Below are positions 50,709-59,700 of a stretch of DNA of 64,000 bases, piece by piece. Location of the stretch: contig CANIII010000013.1 of the NCBI GenBank assembly GCA_947467605.1, forward strand, positions 52,502 to 116,501, given 5' to 3'. A program made the position numbers and the translations under genes. The stretch's first letter is position 1. Each line of letters begins with the position of its first letter. The notes beneath the pieces were generated by a model. The model saw nothing but the letters and a program-made list of their open reading frames with translations, was not told where the DNA came from and made no database searches. This DNA comes from Acidobacteriota bacterium (lineage in GTDB: Bacteria > Acidobacteriota > Vicinamibacteria > Vicinamibacterales > SCN-69-37).

Positions 50709-52895
50709 ATGAAGAAGTTCGCCCTCGCTCTTGCCGTGACCATCGCGTTCCTCGTGCCGCAGACCGTCAAGACACAGGAAGCCAGCCGGTGGGAGGAGCG
50801 CGCCAGGAACGTCACCATCACGCGCGACGACTGGGGCATCGCCCACATTCATGGCAAGACGGATGCCGATGCCGTGTTCGGCATGATCTACGCGCAAGCC
50901 GAAGACGACTTCAATCGCGTCGAGACCAACTTCATCAACTCGCAGGGGCGCCTGGCTGAGGCGGAAGGGGAGTCGGCGATCTGGCGCGACCTCCGCATGA
51001 AGCTCTTCATCGATCCCGTCGTGATGAAGAAGCAATACGCGGCCAGCCCGGCGTTTCTGAAGGTGCTGATGGACGCGTGGGCCGACGGTCTCAACTTCTA
51101 TCTGGCGAAGCATCCGCAGGTGAAGCCGCGTGTGATTGCCAAGTTTGAACCGTGGATGGCGCTGACGTTCAGCGAAGGCAGCATCGGCGGCGACATCGAG
51201 AAGGTCGCGCTCGGTCCGCTGCAGCAGTTCTACGGTGATCGGCCGGACCTGAAGGTCCGGCCCTCCATCACGCCTGACGCGTACGAACTCCTCGACACCG
51301 AGCCGCGCGGCTCGAACGGCATGGCCATCGCGCCGTCCAACACGACCGGCAAGCACGCGTTGCTGCTGATCAATCCGCACACGTCGTTCTTCTTCCGTTC
51401 GGAACTGCAGATGACGAGCGACGAGGGGCTGAACGCGTACGGCGCATCGACGTGGGGACAGTTCTTCCTCTACCAGGGATTCAACGAACGGATCGGCTGG
51501 ATGCACACGACCAGTGCCGTCGACGACTGGGATGAATTTCTCGAGACGGTCGTGAAGAAGGGCGCCGGCTATGTCTATAAGCATGGCGCGCAGGAACTGC
51601 CGGTGACTGAAGAGAAGATCGACGTGCCCTACAAGACGTCGAGCGGCATGGCCAAGAAGACGTTCACGATCTATCGCACGTCGCACGGCCCGGTGGTGCG
51701 TTCACAGGGCGACAAGTGGATCACGATCGCCATCATGCAGGAGCCGCTGAAGGCGCTCACGCAGTCGTACACGCGCACGAAGGCGCGCAACTACGACGAG
51801 TTCAAGAAAGTAATGGACCTGCACAGCAACTCGTCAAACAACACGATCTACGCGGATGCCGACGGCACGATCGCGTACTTCCACAGCAATTTCATCCCGC
51901 GCCGCGATCCGAAGTTCGACTGGACCAAGCCGGTTGACGGTAGCGATCCGGCAACAGACTGGAAGGGGCTGCTGGGCGTCGAAGAGTCGCCGAACCTCAA
52001 GAATCCGGCGAGCGGCTGGATCTATAACAGCAACGACTGGCCGTGGGCCGCTGCGGGGTCGAGCAGCCGCAAGCAGGCTGACTTTCCGGTGTATGTCGAC
52101 AGCGGCATCGAATCGGCGCGCGGTCGCCATGCGGTGCGCGTGTTGCAGTCGAAGAAGGACTTCACGATCGACGGCTTGATCGGCGCGGCATACGACAGCT
52201 ATCTGCCGTGGTTCGAGAAGCCGATCCCCGCGTTGATCAAGGCCTGGGACGCAGCGCCGGCGAGTGATCCGTTGAAGGCGAAGCTGAAGGATCAGGTCGC
52301 GCTCTTGCGCGCGTGGGACATGCGTTGGGGTGTCACGTCCGTGCCGACGTCACTCGCGGTGTATTTCGGTGACGAGGTGCAGCGCGGCATTGCGGGTGCC
52401 GCACGGGCAGCGAACCTGTCGGGTGAGGAGTACATCGGCTCAAAGATTCCCGCGGCCCAGCTGCTCAAGGCGCTCGCCGCCGCGTCAGACAAACTCACCG
52501 CCGACTTCGGCAAGTGGAACACGCCGTGGGGTGACATCAATCGCTTCCAGCGCATCACCGACGACATCGTGCATCCGTTCACGGATGCTGGCCCGAGCAT
52601 TCCCGTCGGCTTCACGTCTGCGACCTGGGGCTCGCTCGCCTCATTCGGTGCGCGCAGCTACAACGGCTCAAAGAAGATCTACGGCACCAGCGGCAACAGC
52701 TTCGTCGCCGTCGTCGAATTCGGTCCCACCGTCCGCGCGAAGGCCGTCAGCGCCGGCGGCGAGAACGGTGACCCGACATCAAAACACTTCAACGACCAGG
52801 CCCAGCGCTACAGCACCGGCAGCCTCCGCGACGTCTACTTCTACCCGGCAGACCTCAAGGCCCACACCGAGCGGACGTACCAGCCCGGGAAGTAA
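50709..52895 (+). CDS. Penicillin-acylase-family (S45) N-terminal-nucleophile hydrolase
   Basis: A 728-residue exported hydrolase (signal KKFALALAVTIAFLVPQTVK). The alpha part carries VTITRDDWGIAHIHGKTDAD and FGMIYAQAEDDFNRVE. Autocleavage should occur before Ser in EPRGSNGMAIAPSNT (about residue 200), making that Ser the nucleophile. The beta part has LLINPHTSFFF, YGASTWGQFFLYQGFNERIG, and the late SATWGSLASFGARSYN. Relatives cleave acyl-homoserine lactones, beta-lactam side chains or other amides; the substrate is unknown. A REP palindrome is embedded in frame (RPDLKVRPS) about 16 residues before the nucleophile, probably in the spacer peptide that is removed. Confidence 0.9.
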   Translation: MKKFALALAVTIAFLVPQTVKTQEASRWEERARNVTITRDDWGIAHIHGKTDADAVFGMIYAQAEDDFNRVETNFINSQGRLAEAEGESAIWRDLRMKLFIDPVVMKKQYAASPAFLKVLMDAWADGLNFYLAKHPQVKPRVIAKFEPWMALTFSEGSIGGDIEKVALGPLQQFYGDRPDLKVRPSITPDAYELLDTEPRGSNGMAIAPSNTTGKHALLLINPHTSFFFRSELQMTSDEGLNAYGASTWGQFFLYQGFNERIGWMHTTSAVDDWDEFLETVVKKGAGYVYKHGAQELPVTEEKIDVPYKTSSGMAKKTFTIYRTSHGPVVRSQGDKWITIAIMQEPLKALTQSYTRTKARNYDEFKKVMDLHSNSSNNTIYADADGTIAYFHSNFIPRRDPKFDWTKPVDGSDPATDWKGLLGVEESPNLKNPASGWIYNSNDWPWAAAGSSSRKQADFPVYVDSGIESARGRHAVRVLQSKKDFTIDGLIGAAYDSYLPWFEKPIPALIKAWDAAPASDPLKAKLKDQVALLRAWDMRWGVTSVPTSLAVYFGDEVQRGIAGAARAANLSGEEYIGSKIPAAQLLKALAAASDKLTADFGKWNTPWGDINRFQRITDDIVHPFTDAGPSIPVGFTSATWGSLASFGARSYNGSKKIYGTSGNSFVAVVEFGPTVRAKAVSAGGENGDPTSKHFNDQAQRYSTGSLRDVYFYPADLKAHTERTYQPGK
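51241..51266. repeat. REP palindrome inside the acylase coding region
   Basis: GGCCGGACCT (51241-51250), loop GA, AGGTCCGGCC (51253-51262), then CCCT: the 26-base unit is identical to the intergenic copy at 28064-28089. Here it is read in frame as R-P-D-L-K-V-R-P-S within the penicillin-acylase-family gene, without breaking it. Confidence 0.88.
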
Positions 52896-52900
52896 GACAG

Positions 52901-52994
52901 GTAACCGTGAAGGTCGTAAAGAACGTAAAGACAGATTTTCAAAAGGCTCTTTGAAAGCTTGTCTTCACGTCCTCCTACGTCCTTCACGGTGAAT
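52901..52994. repeat. ACCGTGAAGG-type inverted-repeat element, copy B
   Basis: A 94-bp relative of the element at 41528-41624. The left arm runs GTAACCGTGAAGGTCGTAAA, GAACGTAAAGACA; the right arm runs GTCTTCACGTCC, TACGTCCTTCACGGTGAAT. The middle holds TTTTCAAAAGGCTCTTTGAA. It fills the gap between the convergent acylase and esterase genes. Confidence 0.72.
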
Positions 52995-53005
52995 GGTCTT
53001 GATTT

Positions 53006-53746
53006 CTAGCTCGCCGCCCAGGTCAGCGCTTCTCTCGCGACGTCGGGCGTGATTTCATGCACGCCGTTGAATTCCGTGTAGGTCACGTCGAAGTTCTGTC
53101 GCTTGAGTGCCGGAACGATCACGCGGCTGCAGCGGTCGATGGGCAGGATCGGATCTCTGGTGCCATGTGAGATAAAGATCCGGGCTTTGCCGTGCATTTC
53201 GCCGCCGACGATGAATCCGGGTGAGAAGGCGACGATCTTGTTGAAATAGTCTCCATTGATGAGGCCGAGCGACAGCGCGTAGCTTGCGCCATCGGAGAAG
53301 CCGCCAAGAATGATCTTCCGCGGATTCACGTTGACGACGTCGAACGTCTTCGTGAGCGCGCGGTTGATGAATTCCACGTCGACGCCAATCTCGCCGCGAA
53401 TGCCGTCCCAGGTGCCGCCCCGCGACGTCGGTGACAGCACCGCGAGCCCGGCGTCGTCGCAATAACTGCTGATGCGGCCGAGCATGTTGGCGCCGCTGCC
53501 GCCGGCACCATGGAGCAGCACCAGCAACGGCAGTGGCCCGTCGGGCGCATTCTTCGGCACGCGCAAGATCGCGTCGCGGCTGTCCAGCCCGAGTCGATCC
53601 TCGCCCTTGGCCGTCGTTCGACTGACCTTGTGCTTCGCCGTGATGCGATCGCTGATCACCGGCGCAGCCCCGGTCCCCGCGCACGCGCCACTGAAGAGGG
53701 CCGCCACCGTGCCTCCAGCGAAGGCGGAAAACTGGCGCCGCGTCAT
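53006..53746 (-). CDS. Exported alpha/beta-hydrolase (phospholipase/carboxylesterase type)
   Basis: A 246-residue esterase. It starts at the ATG that gives a twin-arginine-like signal (TRRQFSAFAGGTVAALFSG) with Cys after SGA, so it may be a Tat lipoprotein. The catalytic triad can be placed: oxyanion region LLVLLHGAGGSGANML, nucleophile elbow LGGFSDGASYAL, Asp in SHGTRDPILP and His near the end in FNGVHEITPD. Size and order resemble carboxylesterases and PHB-depolymerase-like enzymes. There is no good ribosome site upstream; a longer start 13 codons earlier would be encoded by REP sequence and is not used. Confidence 0.87.
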   Translation of the reverse strand: MTRRQFSAFAGGTVAALFSGACAGTGAAPVISDRITAKHKVSRTTAKGEDRLGLDSRDAILRVPKNAPDGPLPLLVLLHGAGGSGANMLGRISSYCDDAGLAVLSPTSRGGTWDGIRGEIGVDVEFINRALTKTFDVVNVNPRKIILGGFSDGASYALSLGLINGDYFNKIVAFSPGFIVGGEMHGKARIFISHGTRDPILPIDRCSRVIVPALKRQNFDVTYTEFNGVHEITPDVAREALTWAAS

Positions 53747-53757
53747 CGGAGAAGGAT

Positions 53758-53807
53758 GGAGGGCCGGACCTTCAGGTCCGGCCACACCCCGGGCCTGAGG
53801 CCCGGGG
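53758..53807. repeat. REP pair upstream of the esterase gene
   Basis: GGCCGGACCT/AGGTCCGGCC with loop TC (53762-53783), preceded by GGAG so that 53758-53783 is the exact inverse of the 28064 and 51241 units, then CCCCGGGCC/GGCCCGGGG with a 3-base loop (53787-53807). It lies just 5' of the esterase start, so unlike the others it is in a leader rather than a 3' end. Confidence 0.85.
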
Positions 53808-53840
53808 CGCCATGTGATGTGCGCGGCACCTGAAGGCGCC

Positions 53841-54170
53841 TCACGCCAGCTCTCCGTTGTGCGACGCCATCTGCCGCTCGACCATCGCCTTGTATTCTCC
53901 GCCAGCCCGCATCAAGTCATCATGCGTGCCACGCTCGACAATCCGACCGTCGTCCATCAGCAGAATCATGTCGGCGCGGCGGATCGTGGACAAGCGGTGC
54001 GCAATCACGAACGTTGTGCGGCCCGCGAGCAGCGAGGCCATCGAGGCCTGAATCAGTTGTTCGCTCTCGGTGTCGAGATTGCTCGTTGCTTCATCGAGAA
54101 TCAGGATCTGTGGCCGCGCCAGCACCGCGCGTGCAATCGCAAGCCGCTGCTGTTGGCCGCCCTTGCGCAC
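53841..54170 (-). pseudogene. ABC transporter ATPase, C-terminal fragment
   Basis: About 108 codons from the end of an exporter-type ABC protein remain. The reading begins at [17 protein letters not shown] (the end of the LSGGQ signature, whose first two residues are replaced) and goes on through [13 protein letters not shown] (Walker B), [18 protein letters not shown] (switch His) and [11 protein letters not shown]. The Walker A, Q-loop and membrane domain (some 480 residues) are missing. At about 54166-54170 the sequence changes abruptly to the leader of the divergent ROK kinase. No start codon or ribosome site is left. Confidence 0.85.
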
Positions 54171-54200
54171 GGCAGCATTTTAATGCGGTATCTTCACTTC

Positions 54201-55238
54201 GTGAGCGCAAACGACAACATCTACATCGGGACCGACGGCGGTGCGACGACGACGAAGATCGGCGGGGTCCGGTCCGATGGCTCCACGGTTTCGACCGTGC
54301 TGCTCCAGCGTGCGACGGGCGCGGAGCGCGGTCCGCTTGCCGTGATGCAGGGCTGGGCAGACGCTGTCGGCGAGTTTCTCGCGGCCCACGATCTCGGGTG
54401 GGATCAGGTGAAGGGTGTCGGTGCCGCCATGCCTGGACCGCAGCGGCGGTACGGCGTGCTCGAGCGCGGCCCGAATCTGCCCGACAGCTTCGCCGGATTC
54501 GATCTGCTCAGCGCGTATGGTGAAGCGCTTGCGGCCCGCGCCGGCCGGCCCGTGCCGCTCGTCGTCGGCAACGATGGCAACATGGGCGGCGTGGCCGAAG
54601 CGCTGCGCGTGCGGGGCAGTGGATCGGGCACCGTGCTGATGCTCGCGCCAGGATCAGGGCTGGGGTGCGCATACATCGATCGCAGCGGATTGCCGCTCGA
54701 CGGCGACACGCTGGCGGGCATGGAAGCCGCGCACATGCCGGCGCCGCTGCACCTGCTCGACGTGAAGCCCCACCCGTGCGGCTGCGGCCGCACGTGGGGA
54801 TGCTTCGAGGTCTACACCTCGCTCTCGGGACTGCCGTATTTGCTCGAAGAGCGCATCGGTCGCTATCCCGATCACGAACTGGCGCGATCGACGAAGTCGT
54901 CAAAGGAGAAGGCGCTCGCGCTGCGGGGCCTGGCGCAGACGGGCGACCCGCTCGCGCTGGAACTGTTCGATCTGCAGGCGCGCGCGATGGGCCTGCACGT
55001 CGCCAACCTCGCAATGGCGCTCGACCCGCAGTTCGTGGTGATTGGCGGCGGTCTCATGGATCCCGAGGCGACGACCTTGGCGTTTCGCGACCGCTACCTG
55101 TGCATTCTGTGGCAGAGCGCGGAGCCGTATCTCTGGCCCGCACAGCGGGAACGCATGCGCGTCGTGCCCGCGGCGCTCGGCGATCTGTCACAGGCGATCG
55201 GCGCGGCGCTCGTGGCGCTCCATCAAGATCGCCACTGA
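54201..55238 (+). CDS. ROK-family sugar kinase (glucokinase-like)
   Basis: A 345-residue protein: phosphate-1 motif YIGTDGGATTTKIGGV, PLVVGNDGNMGGVAEAL with the catalytic Asp in GNDGN, GTVLMLAPGSGLGCAYI (phosphate 2), and the ROK zinc region HPCGCGRTWGCFEVY with closely spaced Cys. The GTG at 54201 puts the kinase motif at the usual distance from the N-terminus; an ATG at 54183 would add six residues. It probably phosphorylates glucose or a related hexose. It is divergent from the ABC remnant and convergent with phosphofructokinase, 18 bp apart. Confidence 0.86.
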   Translation: MSANDNIYIGTDGGATTTKIGGVRSDGSTVSTVLLQRATGAERGPLAVMQGWADAVGEFLAAHDLGWDQVKGVGAAMPGPQRRYGVLERGPNLPDSFAGFDLLSAYGEALAARAGRPVPLVVGNDGNMGGVAEALRVRGSGSGTVLMLAPGSGLGCAYIDRSGLPLDGDTLAGMEAAHMPAPLHLLDVKPHPCGCGRTWGCFEVYTSLSGLPYLLEERIGRYPDHELARSTKSSKEKALALRGLAQTGDPLALELFDLQARAMGLHVANLAMALDPQFVVIGGGLMDPEATTLAFRDRYLCILWQSAEPYLWPAQRERMRVVPAALGDLSQAIGAALVALHQDRH

Positions 55239-55256
55239 CTCGACGGAATCTGAGCG

Positions 55257-56648
55257 TTAGCTACCCGCTGTGACGTAGCGGATTCGCTTGTGCACGTCGG
55301 TGTTGATGGAGTGATAGGGCTGCGCCAGGTTGCCCGGGTTGAACAGGCTCTGGCGCATGTGTTCGGCGTCGTCGGTCCCGATGGCGTCGGTGAAGATGGG
55401 CATCAGGTAGTCGATGCCCAGGCGCGAGGGCTTCATCGCCACCGGGTCGTACAGGGCCGGGTGCATGGCGCGCGCGTGAATGAGTCCCCAGCGATCGCGG
55501 AACCGGTTGGCATCGTAGCCCGCCACGTGGAACCCTTGGCTGGCCTGGTACTGCAACACCGACACGGCGTTATTGCGTCCTTCCGCGAGCAGATCGACCG
55601 CCTTCGCGCCGAGGAGCGCCGCGTAGAAACGATCAAAGCGGACGGGACGGCCGCCGCGCTGCGTATGTCCGATCTTGCGCGTGAAGATCGCTTCCCGCGC
55701 CGAGCTGCCGCGGCGATAGCGGCGAAAGTACTCGTCGCCGAGCAGTTGCACCATGCGCTCTCGCAATGCGTCCGCCGCGCCCGTCAGTACGACATTTCCC
55801 GCCGGGTCGGTTGACGTCGACGCCGCGCCCAACGCCACGCCCCGCTCGTCCACGATGCCCTCACCGCAGACGATGACGACGTTCTTCTGCAGTTCGTAGA
55901 GGTGGCGCACGCGGTCCACCAGTCGCTCGATATTGAGCGGATGCTCGGGCACGAGGATGATGTCCGGCTGTCCGTAGGCCGTGCCCAAGGCGATGTAACC
56001 GGAATGACGCCCCATCACCTCGATGATGGCGATGCGCCGGTGGCTCTCGGCCGTCGTGCGGATGCGCTCGACGCCCTGCACGGTGACCAGCACGGCGGTC
56101 GCGTAGCCGGGCGTGGCGTAGTTCACGATCTGGTCGAGATCGAAGGTCACGCTCGACGCGGCGCGCGTATACAGGTAGCTGCCCGTGCGCTTGGGGTCTG
56201 GCTCGCGCACCCATTCGTCCGGCTCGCTCGGGTAGTTCAGCCCGAGGTCGTTGTCGATGGTTTTCGGTGCGAGCACGGTCGGCAGGCGCTCGGCCAGCGG
56301 CTGGAGGCCGTTCAATGTGCCGTCGCCGCCAATCGCGATCACACCCTCGATGCCCAGCGTCCGCAGGCGGTCGGCGATGAGATCGAGTTCAGGCCCGTTG
56401 TCCGCGTCAATGTAATCGCGCGACGCGCCGATGAGCGAGCCGCCCTTGGTCGGATCGAGTTCCGGAATGGCCTGGAACAGCGGATTCAGGTGCACGTGCG
56501 GCACCCGCGGGTTGAACAGGCAGTTGAAACCCTTGATCAGCCCGTACACCTCGATACGCAGTTGGTTCGCGCGCGCCACCGCACCGTGAATAGCGGCATT
56601 GAGCGCCGGTGTGTCGCCGCCAGCCGTCAGAATTCCGATGCGCTTCAT
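55257..56648 (-). CDS. pfk: 6-phosphofructokinase (long, group III-like)
   Basis: A 463-residue phosphofructokinase, started at the ATG of KRIGILTAGGDTPALNAAIHG; an upstream extension is not homologous. Motifs: GVIAIGGDGTLNG, PTVLAPKTIDNDLG (catalytic TIDND), IEVMGRHSGYIAL and VPEHPLN. The donor-site pair is informative: Gly in GGDGT, as in ATP enzymes, with Lys in PKTIDND, as in PPi enzymes. That mix is known in long ATP-dependent PFKs of trypanosomes and some bacteria, so ATP is the more likely donor, but PPi cannot be excluded. Full length for that group. It lies 97 bp from the TonB receptor stop, with a clear terminator between. Confidence 0.92.
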   Translation of the reverse strand: MKRIGILTAGGDTPALNAAIHGAVARANQLRIEVYGLIKGFNCLFNPRVPHVHLNPLFQAIPELDPTKGGSLIGASRDYIDADNGPELDLIADRLRTLGIEGVIAIGGDGTLNGLQPLAERLPTVLAPKTIDNDLGLNYPSEPDEWVREPDPKRTGSYLYTRAASSVTFDLDQIVNYATPGYATAVLVTVQGVERIRTTAESHRRIAIIEVMGRHSGYIALGTAYGQPDIILVPEHPLNIERLVDRVRHLYELQKNVVIVCGEGIVDERGVALGAASTSTDPAGNVVLTGAADALRERMVQLLGDEYFRRYRRGSSAREAIFTRKIGHTQRGGRPVRFDRFYAALLGAKAVDLLAEGRNNAVSVLQYQASQGFHVAGYDANRFRDRWGLIHARAMHPALYDPVAMKPSRLGIDYLMPIFTDAIGTDDAEHMRQSLFNPGNLAQPYHSINTDVHKRIRYVTAGS

Positions 56649-56683
56649 ACTGGGCCCATTATCGGGCACCGGCCGCTGAAAAC

Positions 56684-56714
56684 AAAAAAGGGGCAGCCCT
56701 GAAAGGACTGCCCC
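56684..56714 (-). terminator. Rho-independent terminator of the TonB-receptor gene
   Basis: Read on the minus strand: an 11-bp stem GGGGCAGTCCT/AGGGCTGCCCC with one G-U pair and a 3-base loop (56690-56714), followed directly by six T residues (56684-56689). It lies 32 bp after the receptor stop and before the pfk gene, so it should separate the two transcripts. Confidence 0.85.
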
Positions 56715-56745
56715 CCGTGTAAAGCCTGACGTTACGACCGATGCA

Positions 56746-59700
56746 TCAGAACGAGAAGCGGATCTGTGCCTGCATGCTGCGCGGCGCCTGATAGGCCGTG
56801 GCGACGCCCAAGCCGGCGTTTTTCGGCAGCGACCGCGTGACAATCAAGCCGTTCGCGTCGTACGGCAAGTTCGTCTGCGTGCCGACCGTGGGGCTGGTCA
56901 GCTGCATCGTGGTGTTGCGGTTCGTAATGATCGACTGGTTCGGTGCGTTGAACACGTCGAGTCGGAACTGCAGATTGCGCGATCCACCGAGGCGGACGTT
57001 GCGCACGAGTGAGAGGTCGAGCTGGCTCTGGAAGCAGCCGCGCAGGTAATCGGCTCCCGACTCCAGACCGTTGCTGCCGACGGCCGGACCCGAGAACGCC
57101 GCGGTGTTGAACTGCTTGTACGGATCGCTGCTGCAGCCGGATCCGGTATCGCCCGTGATGTTCACGCGCCCGGCGTAGTCGGGCGAGCCCGTGATGTTCT
57201 GGTTGCCGTTGCCGGTCGCGCCACCCTGGTAGGAGACGCCCACGGTGTAGGCCGCGCCACTCGATCCCGTCCACACGCCGGACAGCTGCCAGTCGTTGAC
57301 GATGTAGCCAATCACCTTCAAGACCGGGGCGCTCGATTTGACGTCCGGGAGATCCCACACGAAGCTGCCCTTCATGGTGTGCCGCGTCGGGATGAAGTTA
57401 CCCAGGAGCTCGTCGGCCTGCGCCTGATCGGCGCGTTCCGTGAAGCTGCCGTCGGAGTTGTGCTGAAGGCGTGCGCCCACGCTGCCCTTCTGCGCGAGGA
57501 CGATCGTGTCGTTGAACTGGAACGACACGCCGTTGCGGAACCGGCGGTTCAGCGAGAGTGACATCAGGTGCGTCGTCACCCAGCCACGCGGCTTGTTCTG
57601 CGTGATGGTGCTGTACCCGCGGTACGCGCGCATCTGGTCGGCGGCGACGGCCGCGGCGCCAGGCGTCGCGCTCGAGATCGTCGTGTCCTGGTTCGCCGTC
57701 GTATACGCGGCGCCGAAGTCCACGGCGTTGATGTTGATGGCTTCCACGAGGTTGTATCCGTGCTGTCCCGTGTAGGTCACATCCAGTACCGCCGCGAATG
57801 GCAGCACCATCTGGATGCCGCCGTTCCACTGCCACGTCGAGGGCAGCCCGCTCTCGTACTCGAAAACCGACAGCGATGGCGGCGCCTCGGTGGTCAGGCC
57901 GCTGGCCATCGACTGCAACGTCGAGTACCGGACCGTGAGGTTTTTGATCGTCGGCGGGTTCTGGATCTGCGGATAGATCGAGTTACCTGATGGACGATCG
58001 AAGAACAGCCCCGCGCCACCGCGCAGGATGAACTTCTGGTTCCCGGCCATGTCGTAGGCCATGCCGAAGCGTGGCGCCACTCTCAGCGACGGCCAGGTAT
58101 ACGTGGTGTCCGCGATCCCCTGACCGGAGAGGAAGAGACCGTTCAAGCTATTGCCGGAACCTGGAATGATCGTGCCGATCGCCAGCGCCGTGGCCGGCCC
58201 GAGCAGGGTATTGGTACGCGGATCGAGTGCCTGTCGGTTGTTGCCCGTGCACGGCGTGGCCGCGCAACCGGCGGTATACAGCACGGGAGCGGAACTCTGC
58301 GTCCACTTGTTGGGCAGGAAATTCGAGGCCTGTCCCAGACTGTCGTACTGCGGCGTCTGATGCACGAAACGCAAGCCGTAGTCGAGCGTCAGCTTGTTCG
58401 TGATCTTCCAGTTGTCCTGGATGTACGCCTCCGTGTTGGTGTAGACGTAGGCGCCCTCGACGTACTTTGACAACTGGTTGTACGAGGAGAACACGCCCAG
58501 CGCGGCGTTCGCATACCCGAAGCTCGTATCGAGCGGGTTGCTGGTGTCATTCGAGAACGTGATCGTGCCCGCCCAGCCCTGACGCTGCTGCGCCTTGTAG
58601 CTGTAGGTGTTGTAGAACCCCGACTTCAGGCTGTGCCGGCCGGTGACTTTCGTCAGGCTGATCGACACGTCCTGTGTCCGGTTGATGTTCAGGTAACCCG
58701 GGAACGGCATGTTGGGCGGCGCGTTCCCGATGCGGCTGCCCCACGCCAGATTCGGGAGCATCGAGATTCGCGTGCCGTCCCAGATGGCCGGCTTGACGCC
58801 GTTGAGCGCTTCATACGCGAAGTAGCTCGGGTCGATCACACCGGCGTTGGGGAACAGGGAGGGCAGCCCGGTGAGACCGGCGCCCGACAGGCTCGCGACG
58901 TCGTTGGTTGGAAACGCGGCCCGGCAGAACGTCGGGCCGGTGTTGGCCTGTGCCAGCGCGCACCCGGTCAGTGAGTTCTGCGAAAAACCGTAGGTGCCTT
59001 CGAGGAACGTCGTGTTGTTGATGGTGTAGTTGACCGTGGTCGAGAGCGTTCGGACGAACGGGTTGTACTGCCGTGTGTCGTTCCAGCCCGGGATCGTGCC
59101 GAGGATCGGCTCGTCCTTCTGCGACCAGCCGGAGTATCGGCCCGTCACGCGGAGTTTCTGCGTCGGCGAATAGTCGATGCGGATGGCGGGCTGGTTCGAA
59201 ATCTGTTTCTCCTCAGGCCGCGTGATCTCGTAGTTGTACTGGAGGCCGGCGCCGTTGATGTTCGGCATCGGGTACGCCTTCAGGATGTTCAAACCGAGGC
59301 CGTAGAGGCGGCTTGTTGGAATCTGACCGAGGACACCGTTCGCCTTGAAACAGGCCGTCGTGTTGGTCGCCGAGCACGTGCCGCTGATGAGCGGATCCTT
59401 GATATAGGGATACAGCGTGCCGTTGTTGTCGTACGTCTGCGAGAAATCTCCTGCGCGCTCGAGCGCCGTCGGGAACCGGAAGCGCTGCGTGTCACCGCCG
59501 CCCGTGCGCGGTGAGTACTCGTGCGCGTAGAAGAAGAACAACTTGTTGTTGCCGCCCGGCTTGCCGATCGGACCGCCGATCGAGTAGCCCAGGTCCTTCT
59601 CGTTCACCGTCGTCTTCGGGTCGCCGTTGAGGATGTTGGTCTTGCTGTTCGTGTTCCAGTCCGACTTGCGCTGGACGTCGTACAACGAGCCCTTGAATTT

